DNA of 64,000 bases from Candidatus Oscillochloris fontis (lineage in GTDB: Bacteria; Chloroflexota; Chloroflexia; Chloroflexales; Chloroflexaceae): contig NZ_RYFD01000019.1 in the NCBI RefSeq assembly GCF_004138135.1, positions 1 through 64,000 on the forward strand, given 5' to 3'. This document shows positions 47,604-55,607 of this stretch, piece by piece. The notes beneath the pieces are model-generated. The model saw only the letters and a program-made list of their open reading frames with translations. It did not search any database and was not told the origin of the DNA. Within the stretch, counting starts at the first letter, position 1; each line of letters begins with the position of its first letter. The position numbers and the translations under genes are program-made.

Positions 47604-48775
47604 GCCCACCCGACTAATAACGCCATTGCCCGTCGGCTCATCACATCGAACGATGCGGCCATAAACGCGGGAATATTCACCGTCCCCATCAGACTCAGTT
47701 CATCCAGCAGGGTGCTCTCCTCATCCAAAAAGCGCAACACCCGCTGGGCTTGGTTGCGGCGGAAGAGTTGCTGGAAGAAGGTCTTCCCGCGCTCGCGCCG
47801 GTTGTCGAGCACATTCAGCAAGACACTATCCATCAAGGCGTGGCGACTAACCCCTAGATCAGTATAGAAGGGTTGCTCGGTAGCGCACAGTTGGCGCACA
47901 ATCCGCTGCGATTGACGCTGAATGCGCTGGAAGGTGTAGCCTGTCGAGGCTTTGGTCATGCCGCCCGCTGTCCCGATATTCATGATGTGCGGGCTGAGGC
48001 GCATACTGAAGGGCGCGTCAGTCATGGGGATCACCCCATATTCGACATGCTCGATGGCGTAGTGTTCCACCCCCAGCCACTCACGGATGTAGTGGCGCAA
48101 TCCCGCATCGTAGACCTCTTGGGGTAGCACCCCAGGTGAAAAGTAGGTATCCTCGATCAAGGCGGTGTGGGTATCGTAGGGCAACACGTAGACAAAGCGC
48201 ACATCATCGCCTTGCTCAACCCGAAAATCCATAAACGTGGCTGCTTCGGGGTCAAAGACGGGGCTATCGGTACGGATCACCCAACCCTTAAAGTGTTGGA
48301 GCCACGCGGAATGGCCGGGTGGGGTCGGCGCGAGGGTGGCGATACTGTTGAAGCCCCAGCGTCCGTGGAAGATCTGGCCATCAACCTGCACATGCATCCC
48401 CCCGTCCGGGTCTTCGCGTAGCGCCTCAACCCGTCCGTGGAGGCGAGTGACGGTGGGGCGTTGGGCTAAGTGATCATCCATAAAGCGGTAGAAATCGCCG
48501 CCCTGGATGAGTTTGTAGGTATAGGGCGCAATCGCCAAGCGCCGTGAACCCGTATCGCCGTGGAACCAGAGGTAGGGCCAGCGTTTCGCCACCACCGCCT
48601 CAAATGGCCCCGGCTCCGTCTCCCAGAAACACCAAGTACGGTCATTCTGTTCCTTCCGTACCTGATCGATCAGCAGCACCCGCCGATCACCTAACCCAGC
48701 CAGATCGAGATGGTAAACGAGGCTCAGCCCTGCGGCACCGCCCCCGGCGATAATGTAGTCGAAATGGGTATTCAT
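47600..48775 (-). CDS. Lycopene cyclase, CrtY-like
   Basis: A 391-residue FAD/NAD(P)-dependent cyclase of the CrtY/CrtL group, which closes beta-ionone rings on lycopene. In Chloroflexales this would yield gamma- or beta-carotene. The N-terminal dinucleotide motif DYIIAGGGAAGLSL is followed by DRTWCFWE, a hallmark of the group. FVYVLPYDTHTALIEDTYFSP and IPMTDAPFSMRLSPHIMNIGTAGGMTKASTGYTF complete the signature. ATG at 48775. It begins 12 bp after the stop of a large DUF5671-like membrane protein and probably shares its transcript. Confidence 0.93.
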   Translation of the reverse strand: MNTHFDYIIAGGGAAGLSLVYHLDLAGLGDRRVLLIDQVRKEQNDRTWCFWETEPGPFEAVVAKRWPYLWFHGDTGSRRLAIAPYTYKLIQGGDFYRFMDDHLAQRPTVTRLHGRVEALREDPDGGMHVQVDGQIFHGRWGFNSIATLAPTPPGHSAWLQHFKGWVIRTDSPVFDPEAATFMDFRVEQGDDVRFVYVLPYDTHTALIEDTYFSPGVLPQEVYDAGLRHYIREWLGVEHYAIEHVEYGVIPMTDAPFSMRLSPHIMNIGTAGGMTKASTGYTFQRIQRQSQRIVRQLCATEQPFYTDLGVSRHALMDSVLLNVLDNRRERGKTFFQQLFRRNQAQRVLRFLDEESTLLDELSLMGTVNIPAFMAASFDVMSRRAMALLVGWA

Positions 48776-48787
48776 GCGCAATCCATA

Positions 48788-50767
48788 TTAAAACAAGCTA
48801 CTGAAGATGGCCGAGATGATGAACATCAGCAGGAAGAATACCACGATCACCCCGACAATGGCACCCAAGATGTTTATGGGCGAGGTCTCATTCAGTGGGC
48901 GCACCGGGTCGCCATTGAGCACCTGACGTACTGCACCTACAACCGCCTTGAGGGCATCTTCTTCATCATGCCACACATTGGCCCCGACCCAATCCCAACC
49001 CGTGGCCGGTTTGGGGATCAGGAGTTTGTGGGCTGGGCTGGCGGCAACGGCTTGCGCTACCTCGCTATTGCCCGCTTGGGCCAAGGCGGCTTGCCAGGGA
49101 GCGATGATCAGCCCGACCTCGGCGAGTTGGGCGGTTACGCCGCGTGGATCTGGGATGGCATTCAGTGTCGCGCTGGCGACTGGGGTCAGCCCAATGGTCA
49201 TGAGGTTCAGGCTCGGTAATTCATGCCCCAGGCGTTCGCGCAGTGCGCGCCCAAAGTGGCCGTCGTCCATATCGAGGATCATCACCCGCAGTGTCGCTTC
49301 ACGCTGGGCTTGCATGGAACTGCGGCGTTGGCCCTCGGCACGCAGGATCATGCCGTGGTAGAGGAGTACCCCACTGGCGATTAGGCTGAAGGCCACCGCA
49401 TGGGCAATACTGGTTCCCAAGCCTGATGGGGTTGGTTCACCCAGAATGAGGCGCAGGATCTGATAGACAATATAGATCAGACTGCTCAAGATCGTGAGCG
49501 TGGCAATGAAGAGGAAGCCATACAGATAGATTCGCCGCACCAGTGAACCGCGCTCGCCATCGCCGACCTCTCCATCCACCTCAGCCAAGCCCTGCGCCCG
49601 CCGCCAGATGATGATCCAGACTGGCAGACCGGCGATCAGCGCGGCTAACGACCAAGCAACCTGCTCACGCAGCGGATCGCCAAACGCACTCCCACTGATC
49701 GCCCGGATCACCACACTAATCAGCCCGGTCATACCAGAGAGGCTGGCGCTCAGCCCAATGCTCGCCACGAGGTACCAGGAGAGACGGCGCACCCCGGCCT
49801 GTTGGGGCACCTCGCGGATGTGGGTCATGTCGGCGCGCAGCACGCGGGCGTGGTAGACCCAGACCAGAATCCCGGTTAGACTCACACTCAGCGCATCACG
49901 GATGTCACCCTCAGGATTCAGGCCCAAGAGGGTTTGTAACATGCCGTTGAGGATGAGGCTGGCACTGCCAATCGTTGCCAGGGCACTCAAGAAGATCGCG
50001 GCATGGAGGTAGAACTTGCGCAGTGCCGACTCGTGTTCTTCGATCTTGCCACTGGCAAAGCGTTGTTGGGCTGCATACCAGAAGAGAACCCAGAGCGGCA
50101 GACCCAGCAGCAGCGAGGCAATCGGAGCAATTAGCGTGATCCGCCCCACCGCGAACATATCTGCATCGGTCTGGAGCATAAACCAGTGTAGCAACGACGC
50201 CAGTGATTCGCTGGTGAGCACGAGGCCAATCGTGGCGAAGATGAAGAGGTAGATGCGCTGCATGAGGGCCGCATAGCCCACCATCGGCACCCGCGCCGCA
50301 TCAGCCTGGGCGACTTGGCGCAAATAGAACCAGATCGCCCCTAGCACCAACAACGCCACCAAACGCCCCATAATCCCCTGGAATGGCGAGGTCTCAATAT
50401 AGCGTAGAGCACCATACCAACGCCCTTGCGGGTCAAGCAGCATTCCGAGTAAGCCTTGGAACAGGTTGAAGAGATTACTTGCTGCCGGTGCGAGCAGCGC
50501 GGTCATATTCCCATAGAGAAAGAAGCGCCGCAACGCCGCGCCGCGCTCTTCAGGATCAGCCGCCGCCAAGCGTTGCGCCCACAGCCAGTGGATGAGGAAG
50601 ATCGGCAGTCCGATCACCAACACCGCTACCTGAAATGCGACCCCTTCGGTCGAGAGATCGCCCCACACTCCTAGCACATTGCGCAGTAACGCGATCACCG
50701 CCCAGGCAATCGCATGCAGGCTGATCGTCGTTACGAGTAAAATATACCAGCGTCGGATGTTACTCAT
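48788..50767 (-). CDS. DUF5671-like membrane protein with six repeated two-helix modules
   Basis: A 659-residue membrane protein. I count six related modules built as RR-x-YLY..(two hydrophobic helices)..LLG, for example ALRRFFLYGNM, MQRIYLFIFAT, LRKFYLHAAIF, VRRLSWYLVAS and VRRIYLYGFLF. Each is followed by a cytosolic loop of the W-x-(Y/W)-A/R-x-Q type. The last 190 residues form a soluble domain (VMILDMDDGHFGRALRERLG) before a final C-terminal helix. Function is unknown. The close coupling with lycopene cyclase suggests a link to carotenoid-containing membranes, but this is context only. Confidence 0.7.
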   Translation of the reverse strand: MSNIRRWYILLVTTISLHAIAWAVIALLRNVLGVWGDLSTEGVAFQVAVLVIGLPIFLIHWLWAQRLAAADPEERGAALRRFFLYGNMTALLAPAASNLFNLFQGLLGMLLDPQGRWYGALRYIETSPFQGIMGRLVALLVLGAIWFYLRQVAQADAARVPMVGYAALMQRIYLFIFATIGLVLTSESLASLLHWFMLQTDADMFAVGRITLIAPIASLLLGLPLWVLFWYAAQQRFASGKIEEHESALRKFYLHAAIFLSALATIGSASLILNGMLQTLLGLNPEGDIRDALSVSLTGILVWVYHARVLRADMTHIREVPQQAGVRRLSWYLVASIGLSASLSGMTGLISVVIRAISGSAFGDPLREQVAWSLAALIAGLPVWIIIWRRAQGLAEVDGEVGDGERGSLVRRIYLYGFLFIATLTILSSLIYIVYQILRLILGEPTPSGLGTSIAHAVAFSLIASGVLLYHGMILRAEGQRRSSMQAQREATLRVMILDMDDGHFGRALRERLGHELPSLNLMTIGLTPVASATLNAIPDPRGVTAQLAEVGLIIAPWQAALAQAGNSEVAQAVAASPAHKLLIPKPATGWDWVGANVWHDEEDALKAVVGAVRQVLNGDPVRPLNETSPINILGAIVGVIVVFFLLMFIISAIFSSLF

Positions 50768-50841
50768 GGTGCTCCATCCTTAGATTTGCATGAACAGGCG
50801 GCTTGCCGCACTGGAGTTTGGGGCTATGTCCCAAACCCATG

Positions 50842-50978
50842 GTTGTGCTGGTGTGGTTGGCCGCAAAGCGGCCAACCACACCAGCACAACCCTCTTTTTC
50901 GTGGGGATTTGCGGCCCCCACACCCCCGCTACGGGCGTAGCTTGCGGTGTATAGGGGCGCGTCACGACGCGCCCCTAC
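50842..50978. repeat. Palindromic element, family A copy 7, with a TAGGGGCGCGTC palindrome
   Basis: The main hairpin 50842-50890 has a perfect 23-bp stem, loop AAA and core GGCCGC. The arm GCTGGTGTGGTT is the same as in copy 5, with one compensated base pair change outside it. The second palindrome (50952-50977, 12-bp arms) ends in CTA, which is the stop codon of the next minus-strand gene. Confidence 0.85.
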
Positions 50979-51466
50979 TTGCACGGGCGACCATCATTCC
51001 AACAGTGAACCCAATAGGATTCGCCGGTTGCCAACTTCCACGTGGCCCCACTCTGGCGCAGGGTTAGTTCAAAAGATTGGCTATAGGGGCGCGTACTGAA
51101 TGGCCCACTCTGATAAAAATGGGTCTCGGTGAGGGTGATAACAGCCCGGTCGCCATTGATACGTTCCTCCTCGATGGTTATTGAGGAACGATCCGTATCT
51201 TCAAACTGCCAACGGTAGAGGCTAATATCGGCCACAAAGTCATCCACATCGGGCGGATAGCCCTTCAGATCGGGCGAGAGGTAGCTATAGGCGCGCTCGT
51301 AGTCATGCTGCTTGAGCGCATAGATATAGTTGTAGGCCATACTCCCCGGTGTCGCCTCGTCCATATACCCCTGGGGTTGGCGGGTCAGAGCCAGTGCAAG
51401 GGCAATGATGACCAACACCACCACTCCGACAATGATCGCCAGTAGAAAGCGGTCTATCTTTTTCAT
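50975..51466 (-). CDS. Membrane-anchored NTF2-like/DUF4878-like protein
   Basis: A 163-residue protein with one N-terminal helix (residues 8-28) and an outside domain that starts PGSMAYNYIYALKQHDYERAYSYLSPDL. This layout is that of DUF4878/NTF2-like lipoprotein-like domains, where a small alpha-beta fold binds ligands. Later beta strands (DRAVITLTETHF, FELTLRQSGATWKLATGESYW) fit. AGGAG lies seven bases before the ATG. Function is unknown. Divergent from the nfeD gene. Confidence 0.7.
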   Translation of the reverse strand: MKKIDRFLLAIIVGVVVLVIIALALALTRQPQGYMDEATPGSMAYNYIYALKQHDYERAYSYLSPDLKGYPPDVDDFVADISLYRWQFEDTDRSSITIEEERINGDRAVITLTETHFYQSGPFSTRPYSQSFELTLRQSGATWKLATGESYWVHCWNDGRPCK

Positions 51467-51495
51467 GGGATGGCTCCTGTGCTAAATCTAGATGG

Positions 51496-51562
51496 GGCTA
51501 TGCCCCATACCCCTTTTTTGGTAGATATTTGGCGTCGCAGCCGCCCCCGAACCCCCACTGGA
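51496..51562. repeat. Decayed family A element (copy 10)
   Basis: It has GGGGC/GCCCC at the left, then a T-rich left arm (TTTTTTGGTAGATATTTGGCG) and GCCGCC, but the right arm is missing and the sequence passes straight to CCCCCGAACCCCCAC. A truncated copy in the divergent region between the NTF2-like gene and nfeD. Confidence 0.65.
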
Positions 51563-51615
51563 GGTGAACTTTACCTTGGGAGACACTACTAAGGCCATTA
51601 TACCGCGCTGCACTA

Positions 51616-51624
51616 TGGTATGAT
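51616..51624 (+). promoter_or_regulatory. Extended -10 promoter of the nfeD-slipin operon
   Basis: TGG followed by TATGAT, about 35 bp before the chosen nfeD start. It overlaps an upstream ATG of the same frame, which argues for the downstream start. Confidence 0.4.
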
Positions 51625-51658
51625 GAGTAGACCAACGCGCTTTTGTGATTGCAACCCT

Positions 51659-53017
51659 ATGAGTATGATGCGACATATGCGACCGACAGGGCGACTCATC
51701 TGCTGTACGGTCTACCTCTTTCTTCTCCTCCTCCCATTGTTTGCTGTGCCCAGAGCCGAGGCCCAAGCCGAAGGGCCGATCTACCATGTGACGCTCGAAG
51801 GCGTGATTAGCCGCCACACCGTGGCCTATGTGCGCCGCGCCATTCAGACCGCCGAGGCATCCCAAGCCAACGCGCTGATTATCGAGGTGAGTAGCGAGGG
51901 GGCGGTGCTGCGTGATCTGCGCGGGTTGGCAGCGGATGTGGCTAATGCCCAGGTTCCGATAGTGGTCTATATTGCACCGGGGGGGACAGATGCAGGCGCG
52001 GCGGGATCGTGGTTACTCAGTGCGGCCCACTTGGCGGCGATGGCTCCCGATACCAGTTTCGGTGTTGCCAGCCCCCTCGCCGAACCGATCAGCCAGGTCT
52101 CGGATCAGGTACGCGAGCGCTTTTTGAATGAAGTCACGACCCAAATTGCTACCTGGAACCGCGAGCGGGGCCGCAATGAGGCATGGGCCGAGCGCGCCGC
52201 CCGCGAAGGCGTCGTCTTCAATAATGCCCAAGCCGCAGCGCTCATCCCACCCGCAGTGGATCTGGTGGTGCGCGACACGGACGATCTGCTTACCTCATTA
52301 GAGGGGCGCAGTGTCACGCTTGCCGATGGCAGCCAGGTCATCTTGCGCACGCTGGGCCGCAGTAGCCAGCCGATTGATCCCAATCTGTGGGAAGCCATCC
52401 TCCTCATCGTAGCCGACCCCACCATCGCCTTTCTACTCCTCGTCATGGCCGGGATCGCCATCTATGCCGAATTTGCCACACCGACCCTGGGGGTCTTGTC
52501 GGGGATTGGGGCGGTGCTCTTGATCGCCAGCCTGATCGGCCTCTTTGCGTTGCCCGTCAATTGGATCAGCCTGATCGGCCTCGTATTCGCTTTTGGTCTG
52601 GTGTCCGCTGATCTCTTTACGCCTTCACATGGAGCACTCACCGTGGTTGGCCTAATTACCCTCGTTCTCAGTGCGTTTACGCTCTTTGATGCTGCCCAAG
52701 CCCCTGGTGTTGCCGTGGCCTTCTGGGCGATACTGTTGGTGGCTCTGTTGATTGCTGTCTTTGCCGCAATGGGCCTCTACCTCGTGCTGCGTGTGCGTAA
52801 CCAGCCGGTTACCACCGGCCAAGAGGGGCTGATCGGGCGTTTGGCTGAGGTGCGCAAGCGCCTCGCCCCCGAAGGAATGGTCTTTGTGGAAGGTGCCCTC
52901 TGGCGCGCCGTGTGTGAAGAGGGCGAAGCCGAAGTGGGCGAATATGTACGAGTGACTGCCGTGTATGAACTGCGGCTGACGGTGCGCCGTGTTGAGGCAC
53001 CCGAAGCCAGCAGATAA
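51659..53017 (+). CDS. NfeD family protein with a degenerate ClpP-like protease domain
   Basis: A 452-residue long-form NfeD. A signal peptide ends near AEAQAEG, then a ClpP-class domain (about residues 40-245), four or five membrane helices (about 255-390) and the C-terminal OB-fold NfeD domain ([29 protein letters not shown]). In active members the nucleophile lies in an AASAG-type motif; here the matching stretch reads [12 protein letters not shown], with Ala where Ser is expected. The usual general-base Lys in NK(V/I)-type helices also reads NEV. The protease is therefore probably inactive. Followed 11 bp later by its slipin partner, the classic NfeD-stomatin pair. The start is uncertain among several Met codons from 51659. 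Confidence 0.88.
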   Translation: MSMMRHMRPTGRLICCTVYLFLLLLPLFAVPRAEAQAEGPIYHVTLEGVISRHTVAYVRRAIQTAEASQANALIIEVSSEGAVLRDLRGLAADVANAQVPIVVYIAPGGTDAGAAGSWLLSAAHLAAMAPDTSFGVASPLAEPISQVSDQVRERFLNEVTTQIATWNRERGRNEAWAERAAREGVVFNNAQAAALIPPAVDLVVRDTDDLLTSLEGRSVTLADGSQVILRTLGRSSQPIDPNLWEAILLIVADPTIAFLLLVMAGIAIYAEFATPTLGVLSGIGAVLLIASLIGLFALPVNWISLIGLVFAFGLVSADLFTPSHGALTVVGLITLVLSAFTLFDAAQAPGVAVAFWAILLVALLIAVFAAMGLYLVLRVRNQPVTTGQEGLIGRLAEVRKRLAPEGMVFVEGALWRAVCEEGEAEVGEYVRVTAVYELRLTVRRVEAPEASR

Positions 53018-53028
53018 GGAGGTTCCTG

Positions 53029-53847
53029 ATGGGTCCTGCGATCTTTCTTTCCTGTTTGGCACTGCTCGCCTTTATCGTGTTGATGGTGTTACTCTCGGCA
53101 ATCAAGATTGTGCCCGAATATGAGCGCGGCGTGATCTTTCGCCTCGGACGCCTTATCGGTGCCCGTGGCCCTGGCCTCTTCTTGGTCATCCCAATCTTTG
53201 AGCGCATGGTACGGATTGATACCCGCGTCATCACCATGGACGTACCAGTTCAGGAGGTGATCACCCTTGATAACGTGACGATCAAGGTCAATGCGGTGCT
53301 CTACTTTCAGGTGATCAACCCCAACTGGGCCGTCACCAAAGTGATGGATTATATCCGTGCTACGATGCAGATCTCCCAGACAACGTTGCGGAGTGTGGTT
53401 GGACAGATGGAACTTGATGAACTCCTGGCGCAGCGCGAGAAGATTAACCAGAAACTCCAGCAGATCATTGACGAACAGACCGAACCGTGGGGCATCAAGG
53501 TCACGATTGTTGAGGTGAAGGATGTTGAGTTGCCCCAGAACATGCAGCGTGCGATGGCCAAGCAGGCCGAGGCTGAACGCGAGAAGCGCGCTAAACTGAT
53601 CCACGCCGAGGGTGAGTTTCAGGCGTCGCGGGCTTTGGCTGCGGCTGCCGACATCATCGCAAAGGAGCCGGTTACGTTGCAGTTGCGCTACCTACAAACC
53701 CTGACTGAGATCGCGGTCGAAAAGAATAGTACGATCATCTTCCCGCTGCCGATAGACACGATTCGTCCCTTCGTGGATGCGGTCAGTCGGGGCGAGAAAC
53801 CAACCCCAGAATCGCCTCAGAGCGAGCCGACGCGGCGCTTGGATTAG
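53029..53847 (+). CDS. Slipin/stomatin-like SPFH protein
   Basis: A 272-residue membrane scaffold of the stomatin (slipin) group. One N-terminal hydrophobic segment (residues 4-25) is followed by an SPFH domain ([54 protein letters not shown]) and a helical oligomerisation region ([34 protein letters not shown]). The AAGGAGG ribosome site precedes the ATG, and the gene is tightly coupled to nfeD. The pair is thought to act on membrane microdomains and protein quality control. Confidence 0.94.
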   Translation: MGPAIFLSCLALLAFIVLMVLLSAIKIVPEYERGVIFRLGRLIGARGPGLFLVIPIFERMVRIDTRVITMDVPVQEVITLDNVTIKVNAVLYFQVINPNWAVTKVMDYIRATMQISQTTLRSVVGQMELDELLAQREKINQKLQQIIDEQTEPWGIKVTIVEVKDVELPQNMQRAMAKQAEAEREKRAKLIHAEGEFQASRALAAAADIIAKEPVTLQLRYLQTLTEIAVEKNSTIIFPLPIDTIRPFVDAVSRGEKPTPESPQSEPTRRLD

Positions 53848-53856
53848 GTAAGATGT

Positions 53857-53964
53857 GGTGTGGCGGCGTAGCCGCCACACCGTTTTTGTTGTTTTTTGGC
53901 GGCGTAGCCGCCAAAAAACAACAAAAAAAGATCTTCGGGGGCGGCATAGCCGCCCCCGAACCCC
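53857..53964. repeat. Composite palindromic element, family A copy 8
   Basis: Two hairpins lie side by side: 53857-53881 (11-bp stem GGTGTGGCGGC, loop GTA) and 53883-53927 (21-bp perfect stem, arm TTGTTGTTTTTT, loop GTA). GGGGGCGGC..GCCGCCCCC and CCCCCGAACCCCCAC follow, with the end directly beside the receiver gene's stop codon. This is the only copy between convergent genes. Confidence 0.85.
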
Positions 53965-53967
53965 CAC

Positions 53968-54384
53968 CTACCCATTCACTGTCCGCGAAATTGGTGGTTG
54001 CAAGAGGTGGCGTACTATCGTTACCAGATCATCCATAAAAAAAGGTTTGGTAACATACGCATCAATGTGCAAATCATGTATTTTGTGGCGTAGTTCAGAA
54101 GAATCGTAGGCGGTAACCAATAAGACCCGTGGCGAAAAACCACGCGCTCGTATGGTTTCTATGAGTTGCACCCCGTTCATTCCCCGCAGGTTATAGTCAG
54201 TCAATAGCACATCGAAGGGGTGTTCTTCCCAAAACTGGAGACCCTCTTCAGCACTCAGAACTGAGACAAACTCATAGGGAACACCTAGTTCCAGCAGTGC
54301 CATCTCGATGATTCGTCCAATGTGGCTGTCATCTTCGATCAGCAGGATGCGGGTGATATGGCCGTTATGCGGTGATGCGTCCAT
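53968..54384 (-). CDS. Single-domain response regulator (receiver only)
   Basis: A 138-residue CheY-like receiver without an output domain. The acidic pair is in LLIEDDSH (Asp18, Asp19), the phospho-acceptor Asp63 in VLLTDYNLRGMNG, Thr in LLVTAYDSS and Lys in YVTKPFF. The key set is complete, unlike the receiver at 38941. ATG at 54384 has GGAG six bases upstream. No histidine kinase lies nearby, so it works in trans. Confidence 0.92.
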   Translation of the reverse strand: MDASPHNGHITRILLIEDDSHIGRIIEMALLELGVPYEFVSVLSAEEGLQFWEEHPFDVLLTDYNLRGMNGVQLIETIRARGFSPRVLLVTAYDSSELRHKIHDLHIDAYVTKPFFMDDLVTIVRHLLQPPISRTVNG

Positions 54385-54450
54385 ATCGTACTCCAAGCAC
54401 TTGTGGTGACGCTGATAGGCCGATTAACCCATTCATGGAGATGGGCGTAC

Positions 54451-54480
54451 ATCATACCACTCTCATGGTACGGATCGCAA
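54451..54480 (-). promoter_or_regulatory. Promoter of the receiver gene
   Basis: On the minus strand TTGCGA (54475-54480), 18-bp spacer and TGG-TATGAT (TATGAT at 54451-54456). Extended -10. Confidence 0.5.
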
Positions 54481-54498
54481 GTCACAAAATTGTCATCT

Positions 54499-54527
54499 TT
54501 GACAGCCAATAAAGCCGATTCTATAAT
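54499..54527 (+). promoter_or_regulatory. Perfect consensus housekeeping promoter of cruF
   Basis: TTGACA (54499-54504), a 17-bp spacer and TATAAT (54522-54527), an exact match to the sigma-70 consensus, 49 bp upstream of the ATG. Confidence 0.8.
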
Positions 54528-54576
54528 GAAATGTGCGCCTGAAAATCTTTGTCTAACATTAAGGAATTTCTAAATT

Positions 54577-55440
54577 ATGCAGCAACTATCGTCCCGACTC
54601 GCCTCGTTGTCGGTTGTGCTGTTCGGTATCTATCTTTTCATCTATCCTGCTTCAATTATTCTGGTAGCTCTTGATCGTGTGCCCGTCTGGGGGACATGGA
54701 TGGGCGGTGCGCTCCTGATTCTTCAAGGCACCCTGATGGGGGTTTGGTTGAGCAAGAACTATGGTCGAGCGGGGGTGGTTGCTGCGATCCTGATCCTCTT
54801 CCTGGCATGGTTTGTTGAACATATTGGGGCCACCACCGGCTTTCCGTTTGGGGCCTATACCTACACCGATGTCCTCTGGCCCCAGATCCTTGATGTGGTG
54901 CCCCTGGCTATCCCTTTTGCCTGGTTGCTGATTGTGGGGGCGGCCGTAGGTACGGCCGAGCATGTGCTGGAGCACATGGGCTGGCGCCCCGAAGATGAGT
55001 TGCGGGTGAGTGGCACCAAGATGCTTACTGCGGCTTCACTTGCGCTATTACTTGACGTAACGATTGAGCCGTTTGCGGTCAACATCAACCGCTACTGGGT
55101 CTGGAATGATAGCGCCGAGAGCAGTTACTATGGCATTCCGGCCAGCAACTTTGTGGCTTGGTGGGTAACAAGTGTCATCTTGGTCTTTGTGTTGCTCAAC
55201 TGGCGGCGGGTGGCGGTGTTGGCGCATCGCAATCGCCCTAGCAGCATCTTCTGGCCCTGGTTGCCGCTCACGCTCTACCTGACTAACCTGACCATGTTTG
55301 TGGTGGTGAATCTGGCGCGTGGCCAGGGTATGGCGTCGGTGATTGGCTTGCTCATGCTGGTGGCGCTGCTGTGGCCGTTGTGGCCGCGTGCCGTGCGCTT
55401 GATCAGCAATCGGCTGGGGGCGGGGGTGGGTGAGGCGTAG
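54577..55440 (+). CDS. Carotenoid biosynthesis protein, CruF-like
   Basis: A 287-residue integral membrane protein of the CruF / bisanhydrobacterioruberin hydratase family (DUF422), which adds water across the 1,2-double bond of an acyclic carotenoid end. Features are FVEHIGATTGFPFGAYTYTD, EPFAVNINRYWVWN and YYGIPASNFVAWWVTS, all conserved in the family, on about seven hydrophobic helices. With a lycopene cyclase it would give hydroxylated gamma-carotene, the aglycone of glycosylated carotenoids known in Chloroflexales. AAGGAAT precedes the ATG, and a consensus promoter drives it. Confidence 0.88.
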   Translation: MQQLSSRLASLSVVLFGIYLFIYPASIILVALDRVPVWGTWMGGALLILQGTLMGVWLSKNYGRAGVVAAILILFLAWFVEHIGATTGFPFGAYTYTDVLWPQILDVVPLAIPFAWLLIVGAAVGTAEHVLEHMGWRPEDELRVSGTKMLTAASLALLLDVTIEPFAVNINRYWVWNDSAESSYYGIPASNFVAWWVTSVILVFVLLNWRRVAVLAHRNRPSSIFWPWLPLTLYLTNLTMFVVVNLARGQGMASVIGLLMLVALLWPLWPRAVRLISNRLGAGVGEA

Positions 55441-55445
55441 CCAAG

Positions 55446-55583
55446 AGTGTCCGGATTTTGTCCGCAGATTACGCAGATTACCCAGATTACCCAGTTTATC
55501 CGCAGATTACGCAGATTACGCAGATTACGCAGATTTTTGTCATGATAAATAATCTGCGTAATCTGCGTAATCTGCGGACAAAA
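55446..55583. repeat. GATTACGCA repeats, family B copy 3
   Basis: Direct 9-mers (GATTACGCA and GATTACCCA) followed by the inverted arm AATCTGCGTAATCTGCGGA near 55550-55578. It fills the gap between cruF and the CHAT gene and ends about 25 bp before the CHAT gene's ATG. Confidence 0.9.
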
Positions 55584-55607
55584 CAATAACCCACACCGGA
55601 GGTCTCA

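Noticed and set aside
51488-51865. 125-residue minus-strand reading frame before nfeD
   Set aside because: It is the antisense of nfeD plus repeat DNA and has no recognisable protein features.
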